In this document: piece by piece, positions 49,150 through 60,646 of the stretch
How positions within the stretch are numbered: position 1 is the first letter of the stretch
Layout: the number at the start of each line of letters is the position of its first letter
NCBI RefSeq assembly: GCF_026914265.1
Contig: NC_069136.1
Span: 38,720,318-38,784,317, forward strand
DNA from: Mya arenaria
Lineage: Eukaryota > Mollusca > Bivalvia > Myida > Myidae
Direction: 5' to 3'
DNA length: 64,000 nt
Made by a program: the position numbers and the translations under genes
Notes under the pieces: model-generated
Told to the model about the DNA's origin: nothing
The model's database searches: none
Seen by the model: only the letters and a program-made list of their open reading frames with translations

Positions 49150-49327
49150 TATTTGCAGATTTTCATATTTAGGTTTAAAAATTGATGTTTTATGCATTTT
49201 TCTTAAACCGTTAGTAACGCTTTTAGCCATAAAACGTTAATTTTCACGCAAACATTGTCTCATTTCTAGACGACAAAAATTAAAAAAGTTTTCAAAATGG
49301 TGAATCTTTGAAAGTGCAGCTTTAAAG
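49150..49327. mobile_element. MITE family A, partial (in intron 2)
   Basis: Right half only: central hairpin (TTTCTTAAACCGTTAGTAAC) to terminus GAAAGTGCAGCTTTAA. The left terminus is not recognisable. Confidence 0.8.
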
Positions 49328-49701
49328 TGTGTTTTTTTCTCCAAATATTGGACAGTTGATAAAAAAATACACTAGTACAATAACACAAATAGAGTACAAA
49401 GAGAACAATGGATGACGTCAAAAACATGTTTTAAATGTAGGATAAAGATGTCCAATGGCTTGTTCTACATCATAATTGTATTTACGATATATTCATGAAC
49501 CATGCATTAACAGTGCATGTGACTTTAGAGGTCGCATCAGCTTGAGAATAAGTAATACATGTGTAATGAATAGTTTTTGTGGAATGCTTGAGATAGACAA
49601 ACTAAATTTTATTTCCAATGTATATGTTACTGATATTTTACGTGCATGTAATATCTACGTAATACTTTGAAAAGATAAATGTATAATTAGTATAAAACAT
49701 A
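49328..49701. other. intron 2, no recognisable feature
   Basis: AT-rich; nothing supported. Confidence 0.35.
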
Positions 49702-50021
49702 TTAAAAATTCAGTTTCCTGATAATCTTGCTTTTGAAACAGTCCTTGTTAATATGAGTTTGCTCAATGGTAATGTTAGTTGCTTTCACCGTAAGGGCCGA
49801 GACTTGAATTGACTCAAATTTAGAAAATCGTGAGGATTCTAAACATATCGTTAGCCCATTCGTAACGGCATCTTCGGTGAATTGGGAAGTGCCCAGACTG
49901 TTTGCAACGTTCAAAACTGATCTGATGCTGTTACGATTAGCTACGACTGTTTCAAAGCGTAGACAAATCTTAGTACACACATCGTTGCTATTCGTTTTCC
50001 CGTTCCTGTCGAGGTACGATA
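49702..50021 (-). other. possible unrecognised exon
   Basis: Follows an acceptor-like CTGGCAG and stays open for ~105 codons to TAA at 49702. The peptide looks protein-like (SYLDRNGKTNSNDVCTKICL, then RNSIRSVLNVANSLGTSQFT and FESIQVSALTVKATNITI), faintly reminiscent of an extracellular region. No domain is recognised and no partner exon found. It lies on the same strand inside ankyrin-gene intron 2, but its stop codon makes it incompatible as an internal exon of that gene. Could be a decayed exon of a transposed gene. Confidence 0.3.
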
Positions 50022-50503
50022 CTGCCAGCGTGGAGGTTCATAACAACTCGTACAAAAAATAAATCCTTAGAGCAATCACCACAGTTATGTATTGACTACT
50101 CTCGTGTATTCAGGACGGGCTATGCTTGACATCCCATATCTTTGCGATTACCTCTAGACCTAACAGAAAGGATTTAAGGTGGAAAATAGGGACTGGAAAT
50201 TGAAATCCCTATCAGAAATACCCTGACTCTGTTTACCAACCAATTTCAAAACTTATATTGACCTGTTCAGGTCAAGTTGCTTTAGAGTAATCAAGACAAT
50301 GAATCAAATTTCCTTACTATGGCACTACAATGATCTAAATCACACGCCCCACCACCTCCCTACCAAAAAAGAAGAAAAATGCATATATTTCACCAGCACT
50401 TAATACTAGAATTATCAATGAACTGCTTAAGATTACAATGTTTAGCTCAGTTTTAAAATATCATAACAAATGTATGGATATTGAGAATATCACCGTATCA
50501 CTG
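50022..50503. other. intron 2, no recognisable feature
   Basis: Nothing supported. Confidence 0.35.
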
Positions 50504-50834
50504 TTAAAGCTAAACACTCACAGATATACCATTTTTACAACTTTTTTTCGTCTTGGAAAGAGCAAATAAATGCATAAATATCTGCAAACCACTGATATAA
50601 GATTGCTGACAAAAAATCAGTCGCAGATTTTTATATATCCGTAGAAAATTAATGTTTTAAGAAAAATGCAGAAAACATCAATTTTTTACCTTGAATGTAA
50701 AAATATGCGATCTTTTACTTTGTCAGCAGTCTAATATAACTAGTTTCCATGGATTTTCGCAAAAATTGGCTTGTTCCAAGACAAAAAATAAAAAAAGTTG
50801 TCAAAAAGTTCAATCCGTGAGAATGCAGCTTTAA
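50504..50834. mobile_element. MITE family A (in intron 2)
   Basis: 331 bp with TTAA at both ends. The left terminus has mutated to TTAAAGCTAAACACTCACAG; the right is GAGAATGCAGCTTTAA. Part of the central hairpin is deleted. Confidence 0.88.
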
Positions 50835-51615
50835 CACTGCCATCGTATTCTCTTACCGAAGGTACCCTGTATCATAAGTCATTTCTACGTTGTTGGGCTA
50901 CAGTTCATACATGCGTCTAATGACTGGGACCTTAATCTATGTCGGACAAACGCATGGTACAATATGGAAGGCTTCAGGTTGACCTCTATCTTGGGAACAA
51001 ATTTGAACATAATGCGTTCCTGTCAAGTTCCATGATGGGACTTGGAAATCAGCCATAACATTGAAGGCGTCCGCGGATTTTGGAATGTATATTGTAACCA
51101 AATATACACGGCCTTATTCATCAGAGATAAGTAGAAATAGAACAAGTGTGCGTGTTATTATTGACCTCGATATTACTTTTAAGATTATAGTTTCACCAAG
51201 TGAACTTCTGTCTGCAGTCTCTTTGATAAGACTTAAAATTTGGTCACAAACTGTTATCAGAGTTCATGTTTAACAGAAAGGTAATCGTCAATGAAAAATG
51301 TTTATTAACTAAATTCTTCTTTACATATGAATAGTTCATTTTCCATTCATATCTAGTTCACCTTTGATCAAATGGCAACTCCAAATGGAACGACTTAATG
51401 TGTGGACGATAGATCGATGTACAATTCAGGCAATATACCTATCAAAAATTGCAGTAATTTACACGAAAACCACACAATTTGCAGGCAAAATAGACGTCAT
51501 TTCATTATAAGACCCTGTGACATTTTTCTTATATTACATCTAAACATTATAATGCAATGCTGATTAACATTCAGGAAAATTCGGGGCGCCGATGACGCTT
51601 ATAACAAATGCTTAC
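50835..51615. other. intron 2, no recognisable feature
   Basis: A 70-codon plus-strand frame at 51061-51273 has no domain. Nothing supported. Confidence 0.35.
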
Positions 51616-51717
51616 CATATTTGTGAAGCAGCTTGACGGCGTCTGTGTGACCGTGAGTGACCGCGAGCATAAGCGGCGTCTCGCCGTTACCACCCGTCAC
51701 GTTCACGTTAGCCTTGC
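51616..51717 (-). CDS. ankyrin-repeat protein gene, exon 2
   Basis: 102 nt between acceptor TATTTACAG and donor GTAAGCA. Encodes ankyrin repeat 3: KANVNVTGGNGETPLMLAVT, then HGHTDAVKLLHKYG. Its GC-rich composition contrasts with the AT-rich introns. Both phases match the neighbouring exons, so its length is exactly what the reading frame needs. Confidence 0.85.
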
Positions 51718-51817
51718 CTGTAAATACGATATGACGTCATCACTATACTGTTCAAAATATTGTAGTTTGCCGGAATAAAGAGACTCACTGGTAGGTTTTG
51801 TATAATAACATAATACC

Positions 51818-52167
51818 TTAAAGCTGCACTCTCACAGATTGAGCGTGTTGACAACTTTTTTTATTTATTTTTTGTCTTGGAACGAGCAATTTTTTGCGAA
51901 AATTCATGTAACCCAGTTATATAAGACTGCTGACAAAACATAAGATCGCAGATTTTTATATTTAAGTTCGAAATTTTATGTTTTATGCACTTTTACACCA
52001 TTATACATTATCATTCGAACGGAAATATGAAAATCTGCGATCTGATCTTTTGTCAGCAGTCTTATATCATTGGCTTGCAGATATCTACACAGAAATTGCT
52101 CTTTCTAAGACAAAAAAATAATAAAAAAAGTTGTAAAGATGGTATATCTGTGAGAGTGCAGCTTTAA
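51818..52167. mobile_element. MITE family A (in intron 1)
   Basis: 350 bp, TTAAAGCTGCACTCTCACAG to GTGAGAGTGCAGCTTTAA, TTAA at both ends. Complete copy within the 708-bp intron 1 of the ankyrin gene. Confidence 0.92.
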
Positions 52168-52425
52168 AGCTGACTTTTAGCTAACCAATATGGCAACATT
52201 TTTTGTGATAACATCAAGATTCCATTCATTACAAAGAAAGTTGGTACTATATCCATATAATAATTATTAAAACTATAACAATATTGACAGAAAAGTCAAG
52301 ATGTCGATAGCCATTTAGCTGGAATCGATACAGTTGCTGTTGATGCTGTTGCTAATGCTGTTTTTAAATAATAAGTATGACAATTATGAATAAAGTGTCA
52401 ATGTTGATATAAATAGTATTCCTAC

Positions 52426-52870
52426 CATCTCTCAGGAACATCTCCGCGATCTCTAGCTGGCCCTTGTCCACAGCCTCGTGCAGGGGCGTATTGCCCAAGT
52501 AATCCGTCTGGTCCACGCCGCACCCTGCCTCAACCAGCTGTCTCGCCGTGTCCCCCTGACCGTACTTGGCCGCGTAAAACAATAGTGACCTCCCCTTGCT
52601 GTCAACCGCATCGACGTCACCGCACAGACACGGCGTGCACGTGAAACGCGCCGACCAGCTCGTAACTTTCCGTTCCTTACGATCGCGTTTCCGGAATCTC
52701 CGAATTAAACTCTTTGGTGGTTCTCGGGAACTTGCGTTCGATATGTCGATGACGGAGTTAGCACGTGACTGTAGGGGTGATGACGTAGCCGATGACGTTG
52801 CAAACCACGTTTTCTGGCGGTCTAACATCCACATCGACTGGCTTCGCTTTACTTTAGAGCCAATAGCCAT
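52426..52870 (-). CDS. ankyrin-repeat protein gene, exon 1 (start)
   Basis: Opens the best-supported multi-exon gene here. Exons 52870-52426, 51717-51616, 45026-44820 and 44222-44035 join in frame to 942 nt, giving a 313-residue protein with no stop. This exon encodes a Ser/Arg-rich basic N-terminus (residues 1-80, RRFRKRDRKERK at ~57-68) with no signal peptide, a CTPCLC motif (~78-83), then ankyrin repeats 1 (KGRSLLFYAAKYGQGDTARQ) and 2 (LGNTPLHEAVDKGQLEIAEM). The donor is GTAGGA. Five repeats in total occupy ~91-250. Ankyrin stacks bind protein partners; the protein is probably cytosolic or nuclear, with partner unknown. The ATG lies only ~17 nt from a (TTA)n tail ending TTATTAG, so a further upstream exon or transcript start inside the neighbouring repeat is possible. 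Strongly GC-rich compared with its surroundings. Confidence 0.82.
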
Positions 52871-52887
52871 TGCGACAATGTTTACCT

Positions 52888-53450
52888 AATAATAATAATA
52901 ATAATAATTATAATAATAATAATAACTTTATTTAAAGAAGGTAACACATTAAGACATAGGCATCATAAATAATAATTATAAACAAACATAACACACGAGT
53001 TATTTACAATGTGGCCTTCTGAAAGAACATACACACGCACACACACATAAATGCTTAGAATGAAAACGTAAGCATGAATTTATGTTATAACAAAAGGGTA
53101 CGTATTAAAATGTTATACGAAAACGTAAAGAAACATTAATATAAAACATTAATTAAAACATCAATGCCGAACAATACATCAATTTGTACCTAAAGGTTAA
53201 CAAAACATAATTATTATTAAAATTAATTAACTGAGTAAGTAGGACAGTCACACATGTATTTAACACCTTACTCAAGATATACATAATGTAAAAGCAATAG
53301 TCATGGAATTATGTGTACAATTCTTACAACTGTTTTTGCAATTATTGATGATGTAAAAAGAACTTATATATAAGAAATATATAACAGTTAGGGGTGATCA
53401 GTTTACCCCAATTCTAATCCGTCTCTGTTCCACAAATGATACACTTGCGC
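52888..53450 (-). mobile_element. (TAA)n and probable LINE 3' end
   Basis: On the minus strand the sequence ends CTTTAAATAAAGTTATTATT and then a (TTA)n tract (52888-52923). This looks like the polyadenylation-signal-plus-microsatellite tail of a non-LTR element that ends right before the ankyrin start codon. No coding remnant was found to its right, so the body boundary is uncertain. Confidence 0.4.
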
Positions 53451-53998
53451 ATGGTACAACAACACATATTGTAAGTATTCATTTGATTTTAAATCATTTT
53501 TGTTCAATAATTTAATCCAAAAAGAAAAGGTCATGCCCGTCGGCAACGTACGTTAGTTATAAACGAGAGTTACGTTAGATAACAACGTTTCCGTTTCACG
53601 TTAAACAAGCGCTCCCCTTTAAACTTTCTGACACATGTTGACTTTTGTGTGTTTTTCATTCGTGTTTGAGAAACCAATTTAATTTATTGGTAAATTAAAA
53701 TAAACACCAATCCTGCGAGGGTGAATTAACGGACTTAGATCATTTGTTATAAAAGCCACAATATTAGTTCGATTTTTAGCACGCTTGATCGGCTTCGTCC
53801 TTCTGACAATTCTCTTGAAGGAAAGATATAGGGGTTTGAAGGCATGATCTGGTTTAGCAGAACAAATAATATGAAATACTTACGTTGTTTCATCAGTAAA
53901 AACTATTTTTAATATTAATTTATTTAAATATTATTTTTTTGTAAAAGATCAGTCATATTGTACATCATAAATAAACGATAAGTTCATATTTTAACCTC
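53451..53998. other. no recognisable feature
   Basis: AT-rich; nothing supported. Confidence 0.35.
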
Positions 53999-54325
53999 TC
54001 TAGGCGCACAATTTAGGTTGATGCTATTTTTAATGCATAATCGTATTTTACTCATTTGACTTAATCATCGAAACGAAAAATGGCTATGATAAGGTAAAAA
54101 ATATTGTGATATTTTGGCGCTTTTTAAGTGGGAAATTTGTGGCCACGTAGTTATTAATTAAAATGATCAATTATAGAGGACATTTTTTTTTAAATATGTT
54201 CCTAAATCATTTGCTTTTCTGTATTACTTATTTTAAGTCAAATGAGTTTAACACTATAAATCATAAAAAAAATATAAAAAAGCACAAAAAACAAATTTGC
54301 CTCAACCTATCTTGTGCGTCTTTAA
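53999..54325. mobile_element. MITE family D, second copy
   Basis: Left end TAGGCGCACAATTTAG (terminal TTAA decayed), right end TTGTGCGTCTTTAA. Interior parallels 45530-45794. The 73-codon frame at 54163-54384 overlapping it is not a gene. Confidence 0.75.
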
Positions 54326-54729
54326 AGAAATGTTATGCTTCCACAGATAATTATTTATGTTTTTTAACAAGATGCAAACTTTGAATTAGAAATTCAACAT
54401 CTTTTTCTTATTTCTTCAAAATAGAGTAAAACAAACTAAACAACGTACTGTATGAAATATTCCGATTTGGCTATCCAAGCAAAGCTTAAATTTAATTTGT
54501 TTTATCGCTACGTTAGTCCAGCTCATGAAATTATGATAACATTGGTAAACAAACGGGTATTTAAACATTTGTCAAAATTTTAGCGCATGCGTATTCATAA
54601 AATTTATCAGACTGCGTTGTTTATAGAGCACATGTACTTAAAAATCGAAATTAAATCAATGCCGGATTATCTCGAGACAAACAAAACAGACACTTGGTTT
54701 AAGCACGACTACAGCTGACTATCTATCAA
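54326..54729. other. no recognisable feature
   Basis: Nothing supported. Confidence 0.35.
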
Positions 54730-55830
54730 GGACGTTTCCTAAAATATCGCATTATAATAATCCGCCACGACGCGCCCTGAAATGTCGCTTTATGATAATT
54801 CAACACGTGCAGCACGACGCTACCTGAAATATCGCATTATGATAATCCGCCACGTGCAACACGACGTTCCCTGAAACATCGCATTGTTTTAATCCGCCAA
54901 GTGCATCAAGACGCTACCTGTAATATCGCATAATGATTATCCGCCACGTGCAGCATGACGCAACCTGAAATATCGCATTATGATAATCCGCCACGTGCAT
55001 CACGACGCTACCTGAAATATCGCATTATGATAATCTGCTACGTGCAGCGCGACGCTACTTGAAACATCGCATTATTTTAATCCGCCACGTGCAGCAAGAC
55101 GCTGCCTAAAATATCGAATTATAATAATCCGCCACGTGCAGCATGGCGCTACCTGAAATATCGCATTATGATAATCCGCTACGTGCATCACGACGCTGCC
55201 TGAAATATCGCATTATGACTATCCGCCACGTGCAGCATGACGCTACCTGAAATATCGCATTATGATAATCCGCCACGTGCATCACGACGCTACCTGAAAT
55301 ATCGCATTATGATAATCCGCTACGTGCAGCGCGACGCTACTTGAAACATCGCATTATTTTAATCCGCCACGTGCAGCACAATTTTACCTGAATTATCGCA
55401 TTATGATAATCCGCTACGTGCATCACGACGCTGCCTGAAATATCGCATTATGATAATCCGCTACGTGCATCACGACGCTGCCTGAATTATTGCATTATGA
55501 TAATCCGCTACGTGCATCACGACGCTGCCTGAAATATCGCAGTATGATAATCCGCTACGTGCATCACGACGCTGCCTGAAATATCGCAGTATGATAATCC
55601 GCTACGTGCATCACGACGCTGCCTGAAATATCGCAGTATGATAATCCGCTACGTGCATCACGACGCTGCCTGAAATATCGCAGTATGATAATCCGCTACG
55701 TGCATCACGACGCTGCCTGAAATATCGCAGTATGATAATCCGCTACGTGCATCACGACGCTGCCTGAAATATCGCAGTATGATAATCCGCTACGTGCATC
55801 ACGACGCTACCTGAAATATCGCAGTATATT
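54730..55830. repeat. 47-bp tandem repeat, left block
   Basis: About 23 units of CCGCTACGTGCATCACGACG, CTGCCTGAAATATCGC and AGTATGATAAT. The right third (55500-55820) is nearly identical unit to unit; the left is more diverged with CCACGTGCAGC variants that create CACGTG E-box palindromes. The array resumes at 56430. Confidence 0.95.
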
Positions 55831-55845
55831 TACACCTCAACTTCC

Positions 55846-56429
55846 ATTCCTTAAATGAACGTCATTTCGGCAATTGCGTTCATCAATCGATGAACGCAAC
55901 ATCTTCGGATATGTTCGGATCGCAATTCATTGCATAACAATATACATGAAAAATATTTATCTTGTTATTGTTTGTATTGTGTCAGAAGGTCCCCTAAAAT
56001 ATAAATCAACATTTTAGAAAGTGTTAGTTTTTTAAAATTTAAATGTGTAGTTGCCATAACTGTTTGAATTTTACGTTTAAAAGTGATTTCAAGTGGTTGA
56101 TCTTTTCCCGCGATATTGTGACGTCATTTAAAAAAATGCTTCCGGTTAGAGTCGGGTCGTTCTATTTACAGAATGGGTAGGAATGGGTTACTGAAAAGTT
56201 TTTTTTTAAATGAAATGAAGTTTTTTTTAACAATTCTTGAATGAAATAATGAACTATTGGTGTAAATATAAGTAATGAATTGCGGGCTTGATGTCATTAT
56301 CGGGGATATGAACGCAATTGGGCTGGTCAAAGTGTGTGGAGTCCGAAGGACTCCACGAGTACTTTGACCAGCCCAATTGCGTTCATACACCGATAATGAC
56401 ATCAAGCCCGCAATTCATTCCTTAAATGA
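55846..56429. other. insert splitting the 47-bp array, with a 146-bp near-perfect hairpin
   Basis: A unique block interrupts the 47-bp array and is bounded by a 13-bp direct repeat ATTCCTTAAATGA (55846-55858 and 56417-56429). At 56274-56419 lies an almost perfect palindrome with arms AATGAATTGCGGGCTTGATG ... CAATTGGGCTGGTCAAAGT and centre GGAGTCCGAAGGACTCC. The left end shares CAATTGCGTTCAT with the hairpin. Probably a foldback-type transposon. Confidence 0.7.
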
Positions 56430-56875
56430 TAATCCACTACGTGCATCACGACGCTGCCTGAAATATCGCATTATTTTAATCCGCCACGTGCATCACGACG
56501 CTGCCTGAATTATCGCAGTATGATAATCCGCCACGTGCAGCATGACGCTGCCTGAAATATCGCATTATGATAATCCGCCACTTGCAGCATGACGCTGCCT
56601 GAATTATCGCATTATGATAATCCGCTACGTGCATCACGACGCTCATTGAAACGTCGCATTATTTTAATCCGCCACGTGCAGCACGACGCTACCTAAAATA
56701 TCGAATTATAATAATCCGCCACGTGCAGCATGGCGCTACCTGAAATATCGCATTATGATAATCCGCCACGTGCAGCACGACGCTACCTGAAACATCGCAT
56801 TATTTTAATCCGCCACGTGCAGCACGACGCTAACTGAAATGTCGCATTTTGATAATCTGCCACGTTTAACCATGG
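56430..56875. repeat. 47-bp tandem repeat, right block
   Basis: About nine further units of the array at 54730-55830, with the same CACGTG-containing variants. Confidence 0.93.
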
Positions 56876-58424
56876 CCTTAACTTTGGAAATATGGAGTGA
56901 TGTGTTGTTCCTTAAGGCCTCCATTGTTTGGTATCAGCATTTTGTTATTCTGTTTTTAAACATGACAAACTGCAGGTAAGATCGAAGGTATAATAAATTT
57001 GTTTACGGATATGGCCATAACGTCATAAGACTGCCGAATATCCTTATAGTTACATCTAATAATAATATCGAATCTCATTTTTTTTTCGATGCACTGATCA
57101 ACACATGTACCAGAGTTTTATTTCCAACACGTTGCGTGTACCTGATTTTAGATTAAATGTTTCGAACTTCAAAACACGCAATGGGGGCGATGTGACCGAA
57201 TTTAAACCCTAACCTACCCGTTCCAAATACCTCTTACTCCTAGGAATACCTGGCACGTTGTTTACACTCTTATAAAGCCGACAAACCTATCCACACACCC
57301 CTCCCAACAGAATGTCGTTTTAATTTTAACTGAAGTCCTGATTATCATTTAGTAAATACATTGCATAAAATGTCTAAAAACTTCTATTATGCAGGGTAAA
57401 TTTATATTGAAGAACTCATTAAGAATCTGGTGTACCTAACTTCGGCACCCAGAATATGGCTAAAAATAGCACGGATTAGCCCGCATGAACTTGTTTTGTG
57501 GAGGGATGACTCCTCGATTGCGTTTATTTCACTCAGTGAAGTTTGTGCATTGCCACTGTAAAGAAATAACTCCCATTCATTGCCATAGTTCAGCAATAAA
57601 TCACAAGAACTTTAATATTACGGCGCACTATTGCATTACAAGCCTTTTTGTAATACTGACTCGCTCAGTTAATCACAGTTAATCAATTTGTGCAGTGTTT
57701 AAAGCCGAAATATTTAGCATATATTTCTATATTTATTTCCAATTTATTGTTACGCAAAAAACGACATGTGAACTTCTGAATTTAAGTTGACCGCCCAAAG
57801 TTGACCATGTTTTGCTGACCTCTTTAGCTGCCCCGATACTGTTAAGGGGTTTGTCTTCCAGAGATACGCGGCTAATAGCAATTATTGGGTCAAGTAGGCT
57901 TTGTTTTCTAAACATCTTTGATTTAACCCGAGCCCTGGGTTGCCTCATTGTACACTAACACAATTCGTTGATAGATAATATGGCAGCATCAGTTTAAAAA
58001 AATGTATAGTCTCAATTTGTGAAGCTACTAGAGACTATGAGTTCGTGTCTTAAAATATGATGATGAATCATTATCATCATTATCATTGATAATAATGCTC
58101 ATTTCTTTTGTCATACATTCCCATTCGAATTTGTCAATATAACACAGTTGTTGATAACCTAGGTCAAGTTGATGTCACCAGTTATTTAGCGTTCTTCTGT
58201 ATTAGCTATCGATTCTTTACCATGCAATCAAAACGTCAAAATGGTCACCTTTTCTTTCTAACCAAGACGCTATTGAGATCAGTTATAGTTAGATGAAATG
58301 AATTGATCAGTTATAGTTAGATGAAATGAATTGTAATTTTAATAATTAAGAATGGGCAGAGTGAACGTAGCGAGCGAGCCCTTCGTAATCATTAAGGTGC
58401 TACATGTGTGATTAAGTTGATCTA
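56876..58424. other. no confident gene
   Basis: A minus-strand 71-codon frame at 57733-57948 is mildly protein-like but has no recognised domain. A 29-bp direct duplication (GATCAGTTATAGTTAGATG) lies at ~58276-58330. Nothing else supported. Confidence 0.3.
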
Positions 58425-59745
58425 ACAGACTTAGAATACAACCTCATTTAGTATCCAACCTCATATAGTATAGAACATCATATAGAATACAGCAACATTT
58501 AGTAAACAACCTCATATAGTATACAACCTCATATAGAATACAGCCTCATATAGTTTACAACCTCATATAGAATACAGCCTCATATAGTTTACAACCTCAT
58601 ATAGAATACAGCCTCATATAGTATACAACCTCATAAAGTATCCAACCTCATATAAAATACAACCTCATTTAGTATCTAATCTCACATAGTATACAACCCC
58701 ATATAGTATACAACCTCAGTATACAACCTCATATAGTATACAACCTCATATAGTATACAACCTTATATAGTATCCGACCTCATTTAGTATCCAACCTCAG
58801 TATACAACCTCATATAGTATCCAGCCTCATATAATATATAACCTCATTTAGTATCCAACCTTATATAGTATCCAGCCTCATATAATATATAACCTCATTT
58901 AGTATCCAACCTTATATAGTATCCAGCCTCATATAATATATAACCTCATTTAGTATCCAACCTTATATAGTATCCAGCCTCATATAATATATAACCTCAT
59001 TTAGTATCCAACCTTATATAGTATCCAGCCTCATATAATATATAACCTCATTTAGTATCCAACCTTATACAGTATACAACCTCATTTAGTACCCAACCTC
59101 ATTTAGTATCCAACCTAATATAGTATACAGCCTCATATAGTATCCAACCTCATTTAGTATCCAACCTTATATAGTATACAACCTCATTTAGTACCCAACC
59201 TCTTTAGTATCCAACCTAATATAGTATACAGCCTCATATAGTATATAACCTCATTTAGTATCCAACCTTATACAGTATACAACCTCATTTAGTACCCAAC
59301 CTCATTTAGTATCCAACCTAATATAGTATACAGCCTCATATAGTATCCAACCTCATTTAGTATCCAACCTTATATAGTATACAACCTCATTTAGTACCCA
59401 ACCTCTTTAGTATCCAACCTAATATAGTATACAGCCTCATTTAGTACCCAACCTCTTTAGTATCCAACCTAATATAGTATACAGCCTCATATAATATATA
59501 ACCTCATTTAGTATCCAACCTTATACAGTATACAACCTCATTTAGTACCCAACCTCATTTAGTATCCAACCTAATATAGTATACAGCCTCATATAGTATC
59601 CAACCTCATTTAGTATCCAACCTTATATAGTATACAACCTCATTTAGTACCCAACCTCATTTAGTATCCAACCTAATATAGTATACAGCCTCATATATTT
59701 TCCAACCTCATTTAGTGTCTAACCTCATTTAATATCCAACCTCAT
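58425..59745. repeat. 17-bp minisatellite with higher-order structure
   Basis: Roughly 75 units of CTCATATAGTATACAAC and variants (TTTAGTATCC, TTATATAGTATCC, TTTAGTACCC). Blocks of ~68 bp and ~170 bp made of ordered variants repeat, e.g. between 58850 and 59060 and between 59060 and 59690. Confidence 0.95.
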
Positions 59746-59874
59746 TTGCTGACACATTGTCAACACAAAATCTGACATCGGATGAGTGGCATTGGGCGGA
59801 CCCTTAAACGCTTATTATATAGGTAATTGCTGAGATATACCGTATACAGGTGATGATTGTATTGTTTTATCCCC

Positions 59875-60180
59875 GTTTGCGGATCCGTGATCTAGTGGTA
59901 ACACATTTGACTATCAATCCAGGGTCGCAGATTCGATTCCCATGGCATCACTAAAAATACTAAACGTCTTCTGTGAGGGACGTTAAATGGGGTTTCCGTG
60001 TGACAGTGCTATACACTGGTACAAGTTAAAGAACCAGGGTAGCTCTAACCAGGGTTACATTCTGTCTGTGCACTATGCTCCAACAACCTAAAATGACTAA
60101 GAATCTTAACGGAGCACTCGCCGAATGGAAAAGGCCCGAGTGCGAGTATAAATAAGCTAACACACCCACCCATCTTGTCC
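59875..60180 (+). mobile_element. tRNA-derived SINE
   Basis: tRNA-like head with A box TGATCTAGTGGTAACAC and B box GATTCGATTCCC. A body follows with TGGTACAAGTTAAAGAACC, GGTAGCTCTAACCAGGG and ACGGAGCACTCGCCGAATGG. The right boundary is uncertain. Confidence 0.78.
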
Positions 60181-60646
60181 CCGTGTGCGATATTGTTCGG
60201 ACAATATATACATATATTATATATCATCTCCGAACGTCAATGTATAACACGCTTACGTAAATTCGCCAGACGCATCATCCACACAGCAACCAAGACCGGC
60301 GTGGCTCCTGAATACACTCAATAAACATTGGGATATTTGTGACTTAAAAACAGGATATGCAATTCAGCCATAATGAGTTTCGTCACTATGTACAGGGCCC
60401 AATAAATTTAACGCTACATCAATCTCTGTCTCACGTACCATACATGTTATAAGCGTTAAAAATAATAAACAAAATTAAACGAAATGCAAGTGTTTTAAGC
60501 ATTGATCTATTGTGACGAAATTTACTTCATATTTGGCAGAAAGGATTTGCTTTCATCTTTTGGTACTGAAATGCAAATTTGCTGAGCTGAGCGAAATTGT
60601 AATGCTTTATTGTTGCAATTATTGAAATTGCCTATTGCTTAACCCT
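60181..60646. other. no recognisable feature
   Basis: Nothing supported. Confidence 0.35.

Noticed and set aside
57733..57948. Minus-strand 71-codon frame, possibly a transposase remnant
   Set aside because: No motif could be assigned with confidence.
59881..59952. Genuine tRNA gene
   Set aside because: Same reasoning: SINE body follows and stem pairing is poor.
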